NCBI GenBank assembly: GCA_946623205.1
Contig: CAMOQV010000081.1
Coordinates: 1-5,720, forward strand
Origin: an uncultured Clostridia bacterium
GTDB taxonomy: Bacteria > Bacillota > Clostridia > Christensenellales > UBA3700
Length of the DNA stretch: 5,720 bases
Reading direction: 5' to 3'
In this document: positions 1 to 5,236 of the stretch, piece by piece
Numbering within the stretch: the stretch's first letter is position 1
Layout of the letters: each line of letters opens with the position of its first letter
Notes under the pieces: model-generated
Database searches by the model: none
What the model was told of the DNA's origin: nothing
Seen by the model: the letters and a program-made list of their open reading frames with translations, nothing else
Position numbers and translations under genes: made by a program

Positions 1-699
1 CAAAAAGTTAGTCCAACAGGATTGAGAATCGGTGTTATTAAAGATTGGGACGCTAGATGGTTCGCTGAAAAGAAGAACTTCTCTACATTCTTAGTTGAAG
101 ATAACAAGATTAGAAAAGCTATTAAGACAAGATATTATGAAGACAGCATTTCATCAATCAAAATTGATAGAAAGATTTCTTCAGCACAAAACAATGATTA
201 TAGTATTAATATAACAATATTTACATCTAAAGCCGGCGTTCTAATTGGTAACAATGGTTCAGGTGTTACAGAAATTCAAAATTATTTAGGAAAGGTAGTT
301 CCAGGGAAGAAGATTTCTGTTACTATCCAATCTATCAATAAGCCAGATATCGATGCACAATTAGCATCAGAATTCATCGCTAAGCAACTTGAACAAAGAG
401 TTCAATTCAGAAGAGCTATGAAGCAAGTTATTTCAAGAGCTATGAAGGGTGGCGCTAAGGGTATCAAGACTATGGTTTCAGGAAGATTAGATGGTGCTGA
501 AATCGCTAGATCAGAAAGCTACCATGAAGGTTCAATTCCTCTACAAACATTAAGAGCTGATATCGACTATGGATTTGCTGAAGCAAATACAACATTCGGT
601 AAGATTGGTGTTAAGGTTTGGATTTACAAGGGCGAAAAGCTAGGTAAATTCAATTCTGTAGAGAATGAAAAAGGAGGTAACTCAAATGTTAATGCCTAA
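1..699 (+). CDS. rpsC: 30S ribosomal protein S3 (5' end cut by window)
   Basis: S3 sits at the mRNA entry channel of the 30S subunit. Translation in frame 1 from base 1 reads QKVSPTGLRIG, the usual S3 start lacking only Met-Gly, so the true start is just outside the window; the TTG at 22 is internal. With two residues added the protein is about 234 aa, normal for the family. A type II KH domain follows, with its GxxG loop at 247-258 reading GNNG. The C-terminal domain carries FRRAMK (406-423), whose two Arg and Lys match the residues linked to mRNA unwinding in E. coli S3, then GRLDGAEIARSE and TLRADIDYG. The KH part (about 148-310) is clearly more divergent and more AT-rich than the rest. 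The last ten codons are formed by the ribosome binding site and start region of rplP, which it overlaps by 14 nt. Confidence 0.97.
   Translation, partial: QKVSPTGLRIGVIKDWDARWFAEKKNFSTFLVEDNKIRKAIKTRYYEDSISSIKIDRKISSAQNNDYSINITIFTSKAGVLIGNNGSGVTEIQNYLGKVVPGKKISVTIQSINKPDIDAQLASEFIAKQLEQRVQFRRAMKQVISRAMKGGAKGIKTMVSGRLDGAEIARSESYHEGSIPLQTLRADIDYGFAEANTTFGKIGVKVWIYKGEKLGKFNSVENEKGGNSNVNA
671..677 (+). promoter_or_regulatory. RBS of rplP inside rpsC
   Basis: AAGGAGG lies 8 nt before the ATG at 686, wholly inside the rpsC reading frame, where it encodes part of the S3 tail EKGGN. It decides the rplP start: an in-frame ATG at 665 lies upstream of this site, so it cannot be served by it. Confidence 0.9.
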
Positions 700-1117
700 G
701 AGAGTTAAGAGACGTCGTGTATTCCGTGGAAGAATGACAGGTAAGGCTAATAAGGGTAACCAAATCGCTTACGGTGAATTTGGTCTACAAGCATTAGAAC
801 CAGCTTGGATTACATCAAACCAAATCGAAGCTGCCCGTATCGCGATGACTCGTTATATCAAGAGAGGTGGTCAAGTATGGATCGACATCTTCCCACACAA
901 GCCAGTTACAAAGAAGCCAGCTGAAACTCGTATGGGTTCTGGTAAAGGTAGCGTAGAATATTGGGTTGCCGTTGTTAAACCAGGTAGAGTTTTATTCGAA
1001 ATGGCCGGCATCTCAGAAGAGCAAGCTCGTGAAGCTTTAAGATTAGCTGCTAACAAGCTTCCTCTAAAGTGCAAATTTATAAAGAAAGATGCGGAGGTAA
1101 CAGATGAGAACAAGTAG
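686..1117 (+). CDS. rplP: 50S ribosomal protein L16
   Basis: L16 binds 23S rRNA near the peptidyl transferase centre and the A-site tRNA elbow, and is a late assembly protein of the 50S subunit. The product is 143 aa, normal length. It opens MLMPKRVKRRR, the typical basic N-terminus. The family signature RMGSGKG starts at residue 82 and is followed by EYWVAVVKPGRVLFEM and a C-terminal helix EQAREALRLAANKLP. The ATG at 686 is chosen because AAGGAGG stands 8 nt upstream and because family members start MLMPKR. The gene starts 14 nt before the end of rpsC and itself runs 14 nt into rpmC; its tail AEVTDENK is encoded by the rpmC ribosome binding site and first codons. It uses CGT arginine codons more freely than rpsC does. 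Confidence 0.97.
   Translation: MLMPKRVKRRRVFRGRMTGKANKGNQIAYGEFGLQALEPAWITSNQIEAARIAMTRYIKRGGQVWIDIFPHKPVTKKPAETRMGSGKGSVEYWVAVVKPGRVLFEMAGISEEQAREALRLAANKLPLKCKFIKKDAEVTDENK
1093..1097 (+). promoter_or_regulatory. RBS of rpmC inside rplP
   Basis: GGAGG lies 6 nt before the ATG at 1104 and within the rplP coding frame. It supports the start at 1104 over the in-frame ATG at 1128, which has no purine-rich site in front of it. Confidence 0.85.
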
Positions 1118-1340
1118 TTTTTTCGAAATGACAAATGAAGAATTAAATATTAAGTTAGCTTCTTTAAAAGAAGAACTATTTAACCTTCGTTTCCAAAATA
1201 AAGCAGGACAATTGGAAAATCCAAAGCAAATCACAAACTGCAAGAAAGATATTGCTAAGGTAAATACAATTATTCATCAAAGAGAACTTGGCATCTCTCA
1301 AGAACCAGCTAAGGCTGCTTCAAAGAAAGCTGCAAAGTAA
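1104..1340 (+). CDS. rpmC: 50S ribosomal protein L29
   Basis: L29 is a small two-helix protein on the 50S subunit beside the nascent-peptide tunnel exit, next to L23. The core is diagnostic: MTNEEL at residues 9-14, LKEELFNLRFQ at 21-31, GQLENP at 35-40, and a second helix ending QREL at 59-62. At 78 aa it is longer than the usual 60-70. The excess is a C-terminal extension from about residue 65 (SQEPAKAASKKAAK), rich in Ala and Lys and probably disordered. The start overlaps the rplP end by 14 nt, which suggests coupled translation. Its TAA stop flows directly into the next ribosome binding site as TAAGGAGG. The identity is not in doubt; the function of the tail is unknown. Confidence 0.96.
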   Translation: MRTSSFFEMTNEELNIKLASLKEELFNLRFQNKAGQLENPKQITNCKKDIAKVNTIIHQRELGISQEPAKAASKKAAK

Positions 1341-1353
1341 GGAGGATTAAAAG

Positions 1354-1611
1354 ATGGTAGAAAGAAATCTTAGAAAGAGCAGAACTGGTATAGTTGTTAG
1401 CGATAAGATGGACAAAACTGTTGTCGTTGCAATTAGAGAGCGTGTTCAACATCCTCTATACGGCAAGATCGTTAACAGAACTGTTAAGTTAAAAGCTCAT
1501 GATGAAAAGAATGAATGTGGCATTGGCGATACAGTACGTATTGCTGAAACTAGACCTCTAAGCAAAGATAAGTGCTGGAGAGTTGTAGAAATTATAGAAA
1601 AGGCTAAATAG
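1354..1611 (+). CDS. rpsQ: 30S ribosomal protein S17
   Basis: S17 is a primary 16S rRNA-binding protein with an OB fold that nucleates the body of the 30S subunit. The 85-aa product has normal length. GIVVSDKMDKTVVV (residues 12-25) is the hallmark first strand pair, followed by RVQHPLYGKIV. The family signature GDTVRIAETRPLS is at 58-70, and WRVVEII forms the last strand. The start is fixed by AAGGAGG (1339-1345), 8 nt before the ATG, whose two A bases belong to the rpmC stop. The gene ends with two in-frame stops (TAG TAG, 1609-1614), the second being part of the rplN ribosome binding site. Nothing is missing or unusual in the core. Confidence 0.97.
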   Translation: MVERNLRKSRTGIVVSDKMDKTVVVAIRERVQHPLYGKIVNRTVKLKAHDEKNECGIGDTVRIAETRPLSKDKCWRVVEIIEKAK

Positions 1612-1627
1612 TAGGAGGACAAATAAC

Positions 1628-1996
1628 ATGATACAAGCAGAATCAAGACTAGTAGTTGCAGATAATTCTGGCGCTAAAGAGTTAAAGTGTATTAGAGTTA
1701 TGGGTGGTTCTTTCAGAAGAAGCGCTAACATCGGAGATGTTATCGTAGCCGCTGTTGAATCAGCTATTCCTGGTGGCATTGTTAAGAAAGGTGACGTTGT
1801 TAAAGCTGTTGTAGTTAGAACAACATACGGTATCAACAGAGCTGATGGTTCTTATATCAGATTTGATGATAACGCAGCCGTTATTATTGATAACCAAAAG
1901 CAACCAAAGGGAACTCGTATTTTTGGACCTATCGCAAGAGAACTTAGAGATAAAGATTATATGAAGATCATTTCTCTAGCTCCAGAAGTTATATAG
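1628..1996 (+). CDS. rplN: 50S ribosomal protein L14
   Basis: L14 lies on the interface side of the 50S subunit, contacts 16S rRNA in an intersubunit bridge, and is the docking site for the silencing factor RsfS. The 122-aa length is exactly the family norm. It begins MIQAESRLVVADNSGA, one of the most conserved ribosomal protein starts. A signature region runs from AVVVRT (residues 60-65) through DGSYIRFDDNAAV (73-85), and KGTRIFGP at 94-101 is the conserved surface loop. It ends SLAPEVI. AGGAGG (1613-1618) lies 9 nt before the ATG. The TAG stop is shared with the AGGAGG of rplX. The most conserved protein in the window, with no anomaly. Confidence 0.98.
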   Translation: MIQAESRLVVADNSGAKELKCIRVMGGSFRRSANIGDVIVAAVESAIPGGIVKKGDVVKAVVVRTTYGINRADGSYIRFDDNAAVIIDNQKQPKGTRIFGPIARELRDKDYMKIISLAPEVI

Positions 1997-2008
1997 GAGG
2001 AAACGATA

Positions 2009-2407
2009 ATGAATAGCATTAAAAAGAACGATGCGGTTAAGATTATCGCAGGAAATGATAAAGGTAAGACAGGAACAATTATCGCTGTAGACGCTAAGGC
2101 TGGTAAGGTAGCAGTTAAAGGCGAAGGCATCACAATGGCTAAGAACTTTGTTAAGCCACGTAATGCTCAAGAAAAGGGCGGTATCATTGATAAAGAAAGA
2201 TTTATCGATGCTTCAAATGTTGCTGTAATTTGCCCAGCTTGCAATAAGACAACTAAGGTTGCATTCAAAGTTGAAGGCGACAAGAAGATTAGAATCTGCA
2301 AGCACTGTGGTGCTTCTTTAGATGAAGTTAAAGCATCAACAGCTAAGAAAGTTGCAAAGAAAACAACAGCTAAGAAAAAGACAGCTACAGCTGAAAATAA
2401 AGATTAA
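2009..2407 (+). CDS. rplX: 50S ribosomal protein L24 with zinc ribbon and basic tail
   Basis: L24 is an early 23S rRNA-binding assembly protein at the rim of the peptide tunnel exit. The KOW motif is at residues 7-24 (NDAVKIIAGNDKGKTGTI), followed by VKPRNAQEKGGIIDKE and the conserved SNVAVI. Two features stand out. First, four cysteines at residues 75, 78, 97 and 100 (CPAC and CKHC, spacing C-x2-C-x18-C-x2-C) replace positions that are non-cysteine in L24 of E. coli and Bacillus, as I recall; they should form a zinc ribbon. Second, residues 106-132 form a tail of mostly Lys, Ala and Thr (9, 6 and 5 of 27), making the protein 132 aa instead of about 103. AGGAGG (1995-2000) is 8 nt from the ATG and shares bases with the rplN stop. 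The zinc ribbon is inferred from spacing only. Confidence 0.96.
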   Translation: MNSIKKNDAVKIIAGNDKGKTGTIIAVDAKAGKVAVKGEGITMAKNFVKPRNAQEKGGIIDKERFIDASNVAVICPACNKTTKVAFKVEGDKKIRICKHCGASLDEVKASTAKKVAKKTTAKKKTATAENKD

Positions 2408-2408
2408 T

Positions 2409-2413
2409 GGAGG
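2409..2413 (+). promoter_or_regulatory. RBS of rplE
   Basis: GGAGG lies 8 nt before the ATG at 2422. An in-frame ATG at 2407-2409 overlaps the rplX stop (TAATGG) and touches this site, so it has no ribosome binding site of its own at a usable distance. This decides the start at 2422. Confidence 0.85.
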
Positions 2414-2421
2414 ATTTAAAA

Positions 2422-2973
2422 ATGGCAGATAGAGTTTATAGAATCGCAGAATTATATAAGAACACAGCCGTTCCTGCATTAAAGGAAAAATTCGGCTACA
2501 AGAACATCAACGAAATTCCAAAGTTGGAAAAGATCGTATTAAATATGCGTCTTGGTGATGTTAAAGATAATAGCAAGAGCTTACAACTTGCTGTTGAAGA
2601 ATTAAAGGCTATCGCTGGACAAGCTCCAATTTTAACAAAGGCTAAGAACAGCGTTGCTACATTCAAGTTAAGAGAAGGTATGGCAATCGGCGCTAAGGTA
2701 ACTCTTCGTGGAAAGAAGATGCTTGATTTCTATGACAAGTTAGTTTCAGTTGCTCTTCCTCGTGTACGTGATTTTAAGGGTGTTTCTTCTAAATCATTCG
2801 ATGGACGTGGTTGCTATGCACTAGGTATTAAGGAACAAATTATCTTCCCTGAAATTCAATACGATAAGATTGAAAAAGTAAGAGGATTTGATATTTGTAT
2901 CGTTACAACTGCAAAGACAGATGAAGAGGCTAAAGAGTTATTAACTCTTCTTGGTATGCCTTTTGCAAAATAA
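2422..2973 (+). CDS. rplE: 50S ribosomal protein L5
   Basis: L5 binds 5S rRNA and, with L18, forms the central protuberance; it also contacts P-site tRNA and S13. With the start at 2422 the product is 183 aa, a few residues longer at the N-terminus than the usual 179-180. Conserved blocks are VPALKEKF (17-24), the signature LKAIAGQAPILTKAKNS (61-77), KLREGMAIGAKVTLRG (82-97), LPRVRDFKGVSSKSFDGRG and the C-terminal TDEEAKELLTLLGMPF. The usual NMGxG reads NMRLG here (41-45). In E. coli, the start of rplE is where S8 represses the spc operon; I see no matching hairpin here. Two in-frame stops (TAA TAG, 2971-2976) end the gene, the second inside the rpsN ribosome binding site. Confidence 0.97.
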   Translation: MADRVYRIAELYKNTAVPALKEKFGYKNINEIPKLEKIVLNMRLGDVKDNSKSLQLAVEELKAIAGQAPILTKAKNSVATFKLREGMAIGAKVTLRGKKMLDFYDKLVSVALPRVRDFKGVSSKSFDGRGCYALGIKEQIIFPEIQYDKIEKVRGFDICIVTTAKTDEEAKELLTLLGMPFAK

Positions 2974-2991
2974 TAGGAGGATTTAAGTATT

Positions 2992-3177
2992 ATGGCAAAA
3001 AAAGCAATGATTAATAAGCAACAAAAGACTCCAAAGTATTCTACAAGAGCATACACAAGATGCCAAATTTGTGGCAGACCACATGCGGTTCTACAAAAGT
3101 ATGGTATTTGCAGAATTTGCTTCAGAGAATTAGCATACAAAGGCGAAATTCCTGGAGTTAAGAAGTCTAGTTGGTAG
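2992..3177 (+). CDS. rpsN: 30S ribosomal protein S14, zinc-binding short type
   Basis: S14 is a late-binding protein of the 30S head. This is the short zinc-dependent paralogue (type Z, also called rpsZ), 61 aa, not the roughly 89-100 aa cysteine-free form. The zinc ligands are Cys24, Cys27, Cys40 and Cys43 (CQIC and CRIC). They frame GRPHAVLQKYG and are followed by the invariant FRELAYKGEIPGVKK and the terminal SSW. AGGAGG (2975-2980) is 11 nt before the ATG, slightly long but usable. The TAG stop overlaps the AGGAGG of rpsH. Many Bacillota keep a second, zinc-free copy elsewhere for zinc starvation; this window cannot show that. Confidence 0.98.
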   Translation: MAKKAMINKQQKTPKYSTRAYTRCQICGRPHAVLQKYGICRICFRELAYKGEIPGVKKSSW

Positions 3178-3189
3178 GAGGATATAGAA

Positions 3190-3570
3190 ATGACAGATCC
3201 AATAGCAGATATGTTAACACGTATTCGTAATGCTCTTGTTGCAAGACATGACGAAGTAGAAGTTCCAAAGTCAAAGATTAAAGAAGAAATCGCTAGAATC
3301 TTAACAGAGGAAGGATATATTAATGGCTATAAAGTAAATGATAATAATATTGTTATTACATTAAAGTATGGTCCAAAGAATCAAAAAGTTATTTCAGGAA
3401 TTAAGCGTATTTCTAAGCCAGGTCTTAGAGTTTATGCACCTACAGAAAATATGCCAGTTGTTTTAGGCGGAATGGGAATTGCTATTCTTTCTACAAACAA
3501 GGGTATCATGACAAATAAGCAAGCTAAAGCTGCTAACGTTGGTGGCGAAGTTTTAGCATACGTTTGGTAA
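3190..3570 (+). CDS. rpsH: 30S ribosomal protein S8
   Basis: S8 binds helix 21 of 16S rRNA and organises the central domain of the 30S subunit. In E. coli it is also the translational repressor of the spc operon. The product is 126 aa, a little below the common 130-132, through a shorter loop around residues 48-54 (YKVNDNN). It opens with the invariant MTDPIADMLTRIRNA. The rRNA-binding C-terminal domain includes KRISKPGLRVY, the signature GIAILSTNKGIMTNKQAK, and the closing GGEVLAYVW. Its AGGAGG (3176-3181) takes two bases from the rpsN stop and sits 8 nt from the ATG. The stop continues as TAAGGAGG into rplF. Confidence 0.98.
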   Translation: MTDPIADMLTRIRNALVARHDEVEVPKSKIKEEIARILTEEGYINGYKVNDNNIVITLKYGPKNQKVISGIKRISKPGLRVYAPTENMPVVLGGMGIAILSTNKGIMTNKQAKAANVGGEVLAYVW

Positions 3571-3584
3571 GGAGGAGATAAGAT

Positions 3585-4127
3585 ATGTCAAGAATCGGAA
3601 GACAACCTGTTCAAATCCCTGCAGGCGTAGAAGTTAAGGTAGGAGCAGATAACCTAGTTACAGTTAAAGGACCAAAGGGCGAATTATCAAAAGCTGTTAA
3701 TCCAGTTATCACTGTAAAGATCGAAAACAACGAAGTTGTTTGCACAAGAGCTAATGATGAAGCTCAAACAAAAGCTATGCACGGTCTATACAGAAAGTTA
3801 ATCGCTAACATGGTTGAAGGTGTTACAAACGGTTATTCTAAGACATTAGTAGTAAACGGTGTTGGTTACAGAGCATTCAAAGAAGGCAATAAAGTTTTGT
3901 TAGACGTTGGATTCTCTCACAACGTTCCACTTGAAGATATTCCAGGTATTACTTACGAAGTTGCTAATGGTAACGAAGTTACAGTAAAGGGAATCGATAA
4001 GGAACTTGTAGGCCAAATCGCAGCAAACATCAGATCTATTCGTATACCTGATCCATATCACGCATATGGTGTATCTTACAAGGATGAAGTTATCCCACGT
4101 AAGGAAGGTAAGAAAGGTAAGAAATAA
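3585..4127 (+). CDS. rplF: 50S ribosomal protein L6
   Basis: L6 binds 23S rRNA near the sarcin-ricin loop and the elongation-factor site, by two related domains. The product is 180 aa, normal. The N-terminal domain has MSRIGRQPVQIPAGVEV and VTVKGPKGELS; the middle has HGLYRKLIANMVEGVTNGY and VNGVGYRA; the second domain has VKGIDKELVGQIAANIRSIR. The usual signature near the C-terminus, P-E-P-Y-K-G-K-G-I in most homologues, reads PDPYHAYGV here (155-163). Both lysines are replaced, by His159 and Tyr161. The frame stays open to a Lys-rich end (KEGKKGKK), so this is substitution, not frameshift. AAGGAGG (3569-3575) lies 9 nt before the ATG. Confidence 0.97.
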   Translation: MSRIGRQPVQIPAGVEVKVGADNLVTVKGPKGELSKAVNPVITVKIENNEVVCTRANDEAQTKAMHGLYRKLIANMVEGVTNGYSKTLVVNGVGYRAFKEGNKVLLDVGFSHNVPLEDIPGITYEVANGNEVTVKGIDKELVGQIAANIRSIRIPDPYHAYGVSYKDEVIPRKEGKKGKK

Positions 4128-4131
4128 GGAG
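4126..4131 (+). promoter_or_regulatory. Distant RBS of rplR
   Basis: AAGGAG follows the rplF stop but ends 14 nt before the rplR ATG at 4146, against 5-11 nt elsewhere in this window. A weaker AAGG at 4138-4141 sits only 4 nt from the ATG. No other start codon is available: a TAA lies in frame at 4137-4139, and the GTG at 4131 runs straight into that same stop. Confidence 0.6.
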
Positions 4132-4145
4132 TGAAATAAGGTTTT

Positions 4146-4514
4146 ATGATTACTAAGATTAATAAAAATGCAGTAAGACAAAAGAGACATTTAAGAGTAA
4201 GAAATAAGATTTCAGGAACAGCTGAAAGACCTCGTTTCAATGTTTTCAGATCAACAAATCATATCAATGTTCAAATCATTGATGACGTAAAACAAGTTAC
4301 TCTAGTTTCTTGCTCTACTCTAGATAAAGATATGGCAAAGAAAGTTGCAAAATTAACAAAGACTGAAGCAGCTAAATTAGTAGGCGAAACAGCAGCTAAG
4401 AAAGCTCTTAAAGCAGGTATCGAAGAAGTAGTTTTCGATAGAGGCGGTTACTTATACACAGGTCGTGTATTAGCAGTTGCTGAAGGTGCCAGAGAAGCTG
4501 GCTTAAAATTCTAG
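4146..4514 (+). CDS. rplR: 50S ribosomal protein L18
   Basis: L18 binds 5S rRNA together with L5 and anchors it in the central protuberance. The product is 122 aa, typical. The basic N-terminal arm, about residues 1-30, includes NAVRQKRHLRVRNKISGTAE and is followed by RPRFNVFRS. The central part has QIIDDVKQVTLVSCSTLDK, and the C-terminal part has VFDRGGYLYTGRVLAVAEGAREAGL with the ending LKF. The usual YHGR reads YTGR. The start at 4146 is the only one open in frame, and its translation matches the usual MITKxxKNAVR start. The gene has the poorest ribosome binding site spacing among the complete genes here. Its TAG stop is fused to the AGGAGG of rpsE. Confidence 0.97.
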   Translation: MITKINKNAVRQKRHLRVRNKISGTAERPRFNVFRSTNHINVQIIDDVKQVTLVSCSTLDKDMAKKVAKLTKTEAAKLVGETAAKKALKAGIEEVVFDRGGYLYTGRVLAVAEGAREAGLKF

Positions 4515-4526
4515 GAGGTTTCTATA

Positions 4527-5039
4527 ATGGCAAGAAATGAAAAGAAATTTCAAAAAGAAGAAAACGAATTACTAAACAAACTAGTTTGCATTAACCGTGT
4601 AACAAAGGTTGTTAAGGGTGGTAAGAACATGAAGTTCTCAGCTCTTATCGTTGTTGGTGATGGAAACGGTATGGTAGGTATCGGTATGGGTAAGGCTGCA
4701 GAAGTTCCAGAAGCTATCAAAAAGGCTACTGCTGCTGCTAAGAACAGTATGGTTAAGATCTCTATGGTTGGAACTACAATTCCTCACGAAATCGTTGGCG
4801 AATTCGGTTCTGGTAAGGTTATTCTTATCCCAGCTAGCGAAGGTACTGGTGTTATCGCTGGTGGTCCAGTTAGACAAATTCTTGAAGTTGCAGGAATTAA
4901 GAATATCCGTACAAAGTCTTTAGGAAGTAGCAATCCAATTAACTGCGTAAAAGCTACATTTAATGGATTGGTTAACCTAAGAACAGCTGAAGAAATCGCT
5001 GCATTACGTGGAAAAGACGTTGCAGAAGTTAAAGCTTAA
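4527..5039 (+). CDS. rpsE: 30S ribosomal protein S5
   Basis: S5 lies at the mRNA entry side of the 30S subunit and affects decoding accuracy; its loop near helix 34 is the site of spectinomycin-resistance mutations. The product is 170 aa, normal. The N-terminal double-stranded-RNA-binding-like domain contains INRVTKVVKGGKNMKFSAL (22-40), which covers the spectinomycin loop without deletion, and VGDGNGMVGIGMGKA (43-57). The C-terminal domain has GTTIPHEIVGEFGSGKV, PASEGTGVIAGGPVR (102-116), TKSLGSSNPINCVKAT and TAEEIAALRGK. AGGAGG (4513-4518) is 8 nt before the ATG. The TAA stop extends into TAAGGAGG for rpmD. Confidence 0.98.
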   Translation: MARNEKKFQKEENELLNKLVCINRVTKVVKGGKNMKFSALIVVGDGNGMVGIGMGKAAEVPEAIKKATAAAKNSMVKISMVGTTIPHEIVGEFGSGKVILIPASEGTGVIAGGPVRQILEVAGIKNIRTKSLGSSNPINCVKATFNGLVNLRTAEEIAALRGKDVAEVKA

Positions 5040-5050
5040 GGAGGCAAAGT

Positions 5051-5224
5051 ATGTTGAAAGTTACATTAATGAAGAGCACTATTGCTTGTACACAAAAACA
5101 AAAAGATACTGTTGCAGCTCTAGGTTTAAAGAAGCCAGGCGATACAAATAATCTTCCAGATAACGCTTGTACAAAGGGAATGATTAAAGTTGTTAGCCAT
5201 ATGGTTAAAGTTGAGCAAGCATAG
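5051..5224 (+). CDS. rpmD: 50S ribosomal protein L30
   Basis: L30 is a small 23S rRNA-binding protein of the 50S subunit. The reading frame from ATG 5051 to TAG 5222-5224 gives 57 aa, within the family range of about 55-62. It starts MLKVTLMKSTIACTQKQKDT, matching the usual first strand and helix, continues VAALGLKKPGD, and ends with GMIKVVSHMVKVE, the typical last helix and strand. The central TPAIRGMI block common in homologues reads NACTKGMI. AAGGAGG (5038-5044), which includes two bases of the rpsE stop, lies 6 nt before the ATG. The place between rpsE and rplO is the standard rpmD position. Two in-frame stops (TAG TAG, 5222-5227) close the gene. Confidence 0.95.
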   Translation: MLKVTLMKSTIACTQKQKDTVAALGLKKPGDTNNLPDNACTKGMIKVVSHMVKVEQA

Positions 5225-5236
5225 TAGGAGGGCCAT

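Noticed and set aside
22..24. TTG at 22 as the rpsC start
   Set aside because: The frame is open to base 1 and the codons before it encode conserved S3 residues (QKVSPTG).
665..685. Upstream ATG at 665 as the rplP start
   Set aside because: The AAGGAGG at 671-677 lies downstream of it, and homologues begin at MLMPKR, matching the ATG at 686.
2407..2421. ATG at 2407 as the rplE start
   Set aside because: It overlaps the rplX stop and the ribosome binding site of the ATG at 2422, has no site of its own, and would add five residues not seen in homologues.
2340..2470. S8 repressor-binding hairpin at the rplX-rplE junction, as in the E. coli spc operon
   Set aside because: No stable stem resembling 16S helix 21 could be found by eye; a covariance-model search would be needed to assert one.
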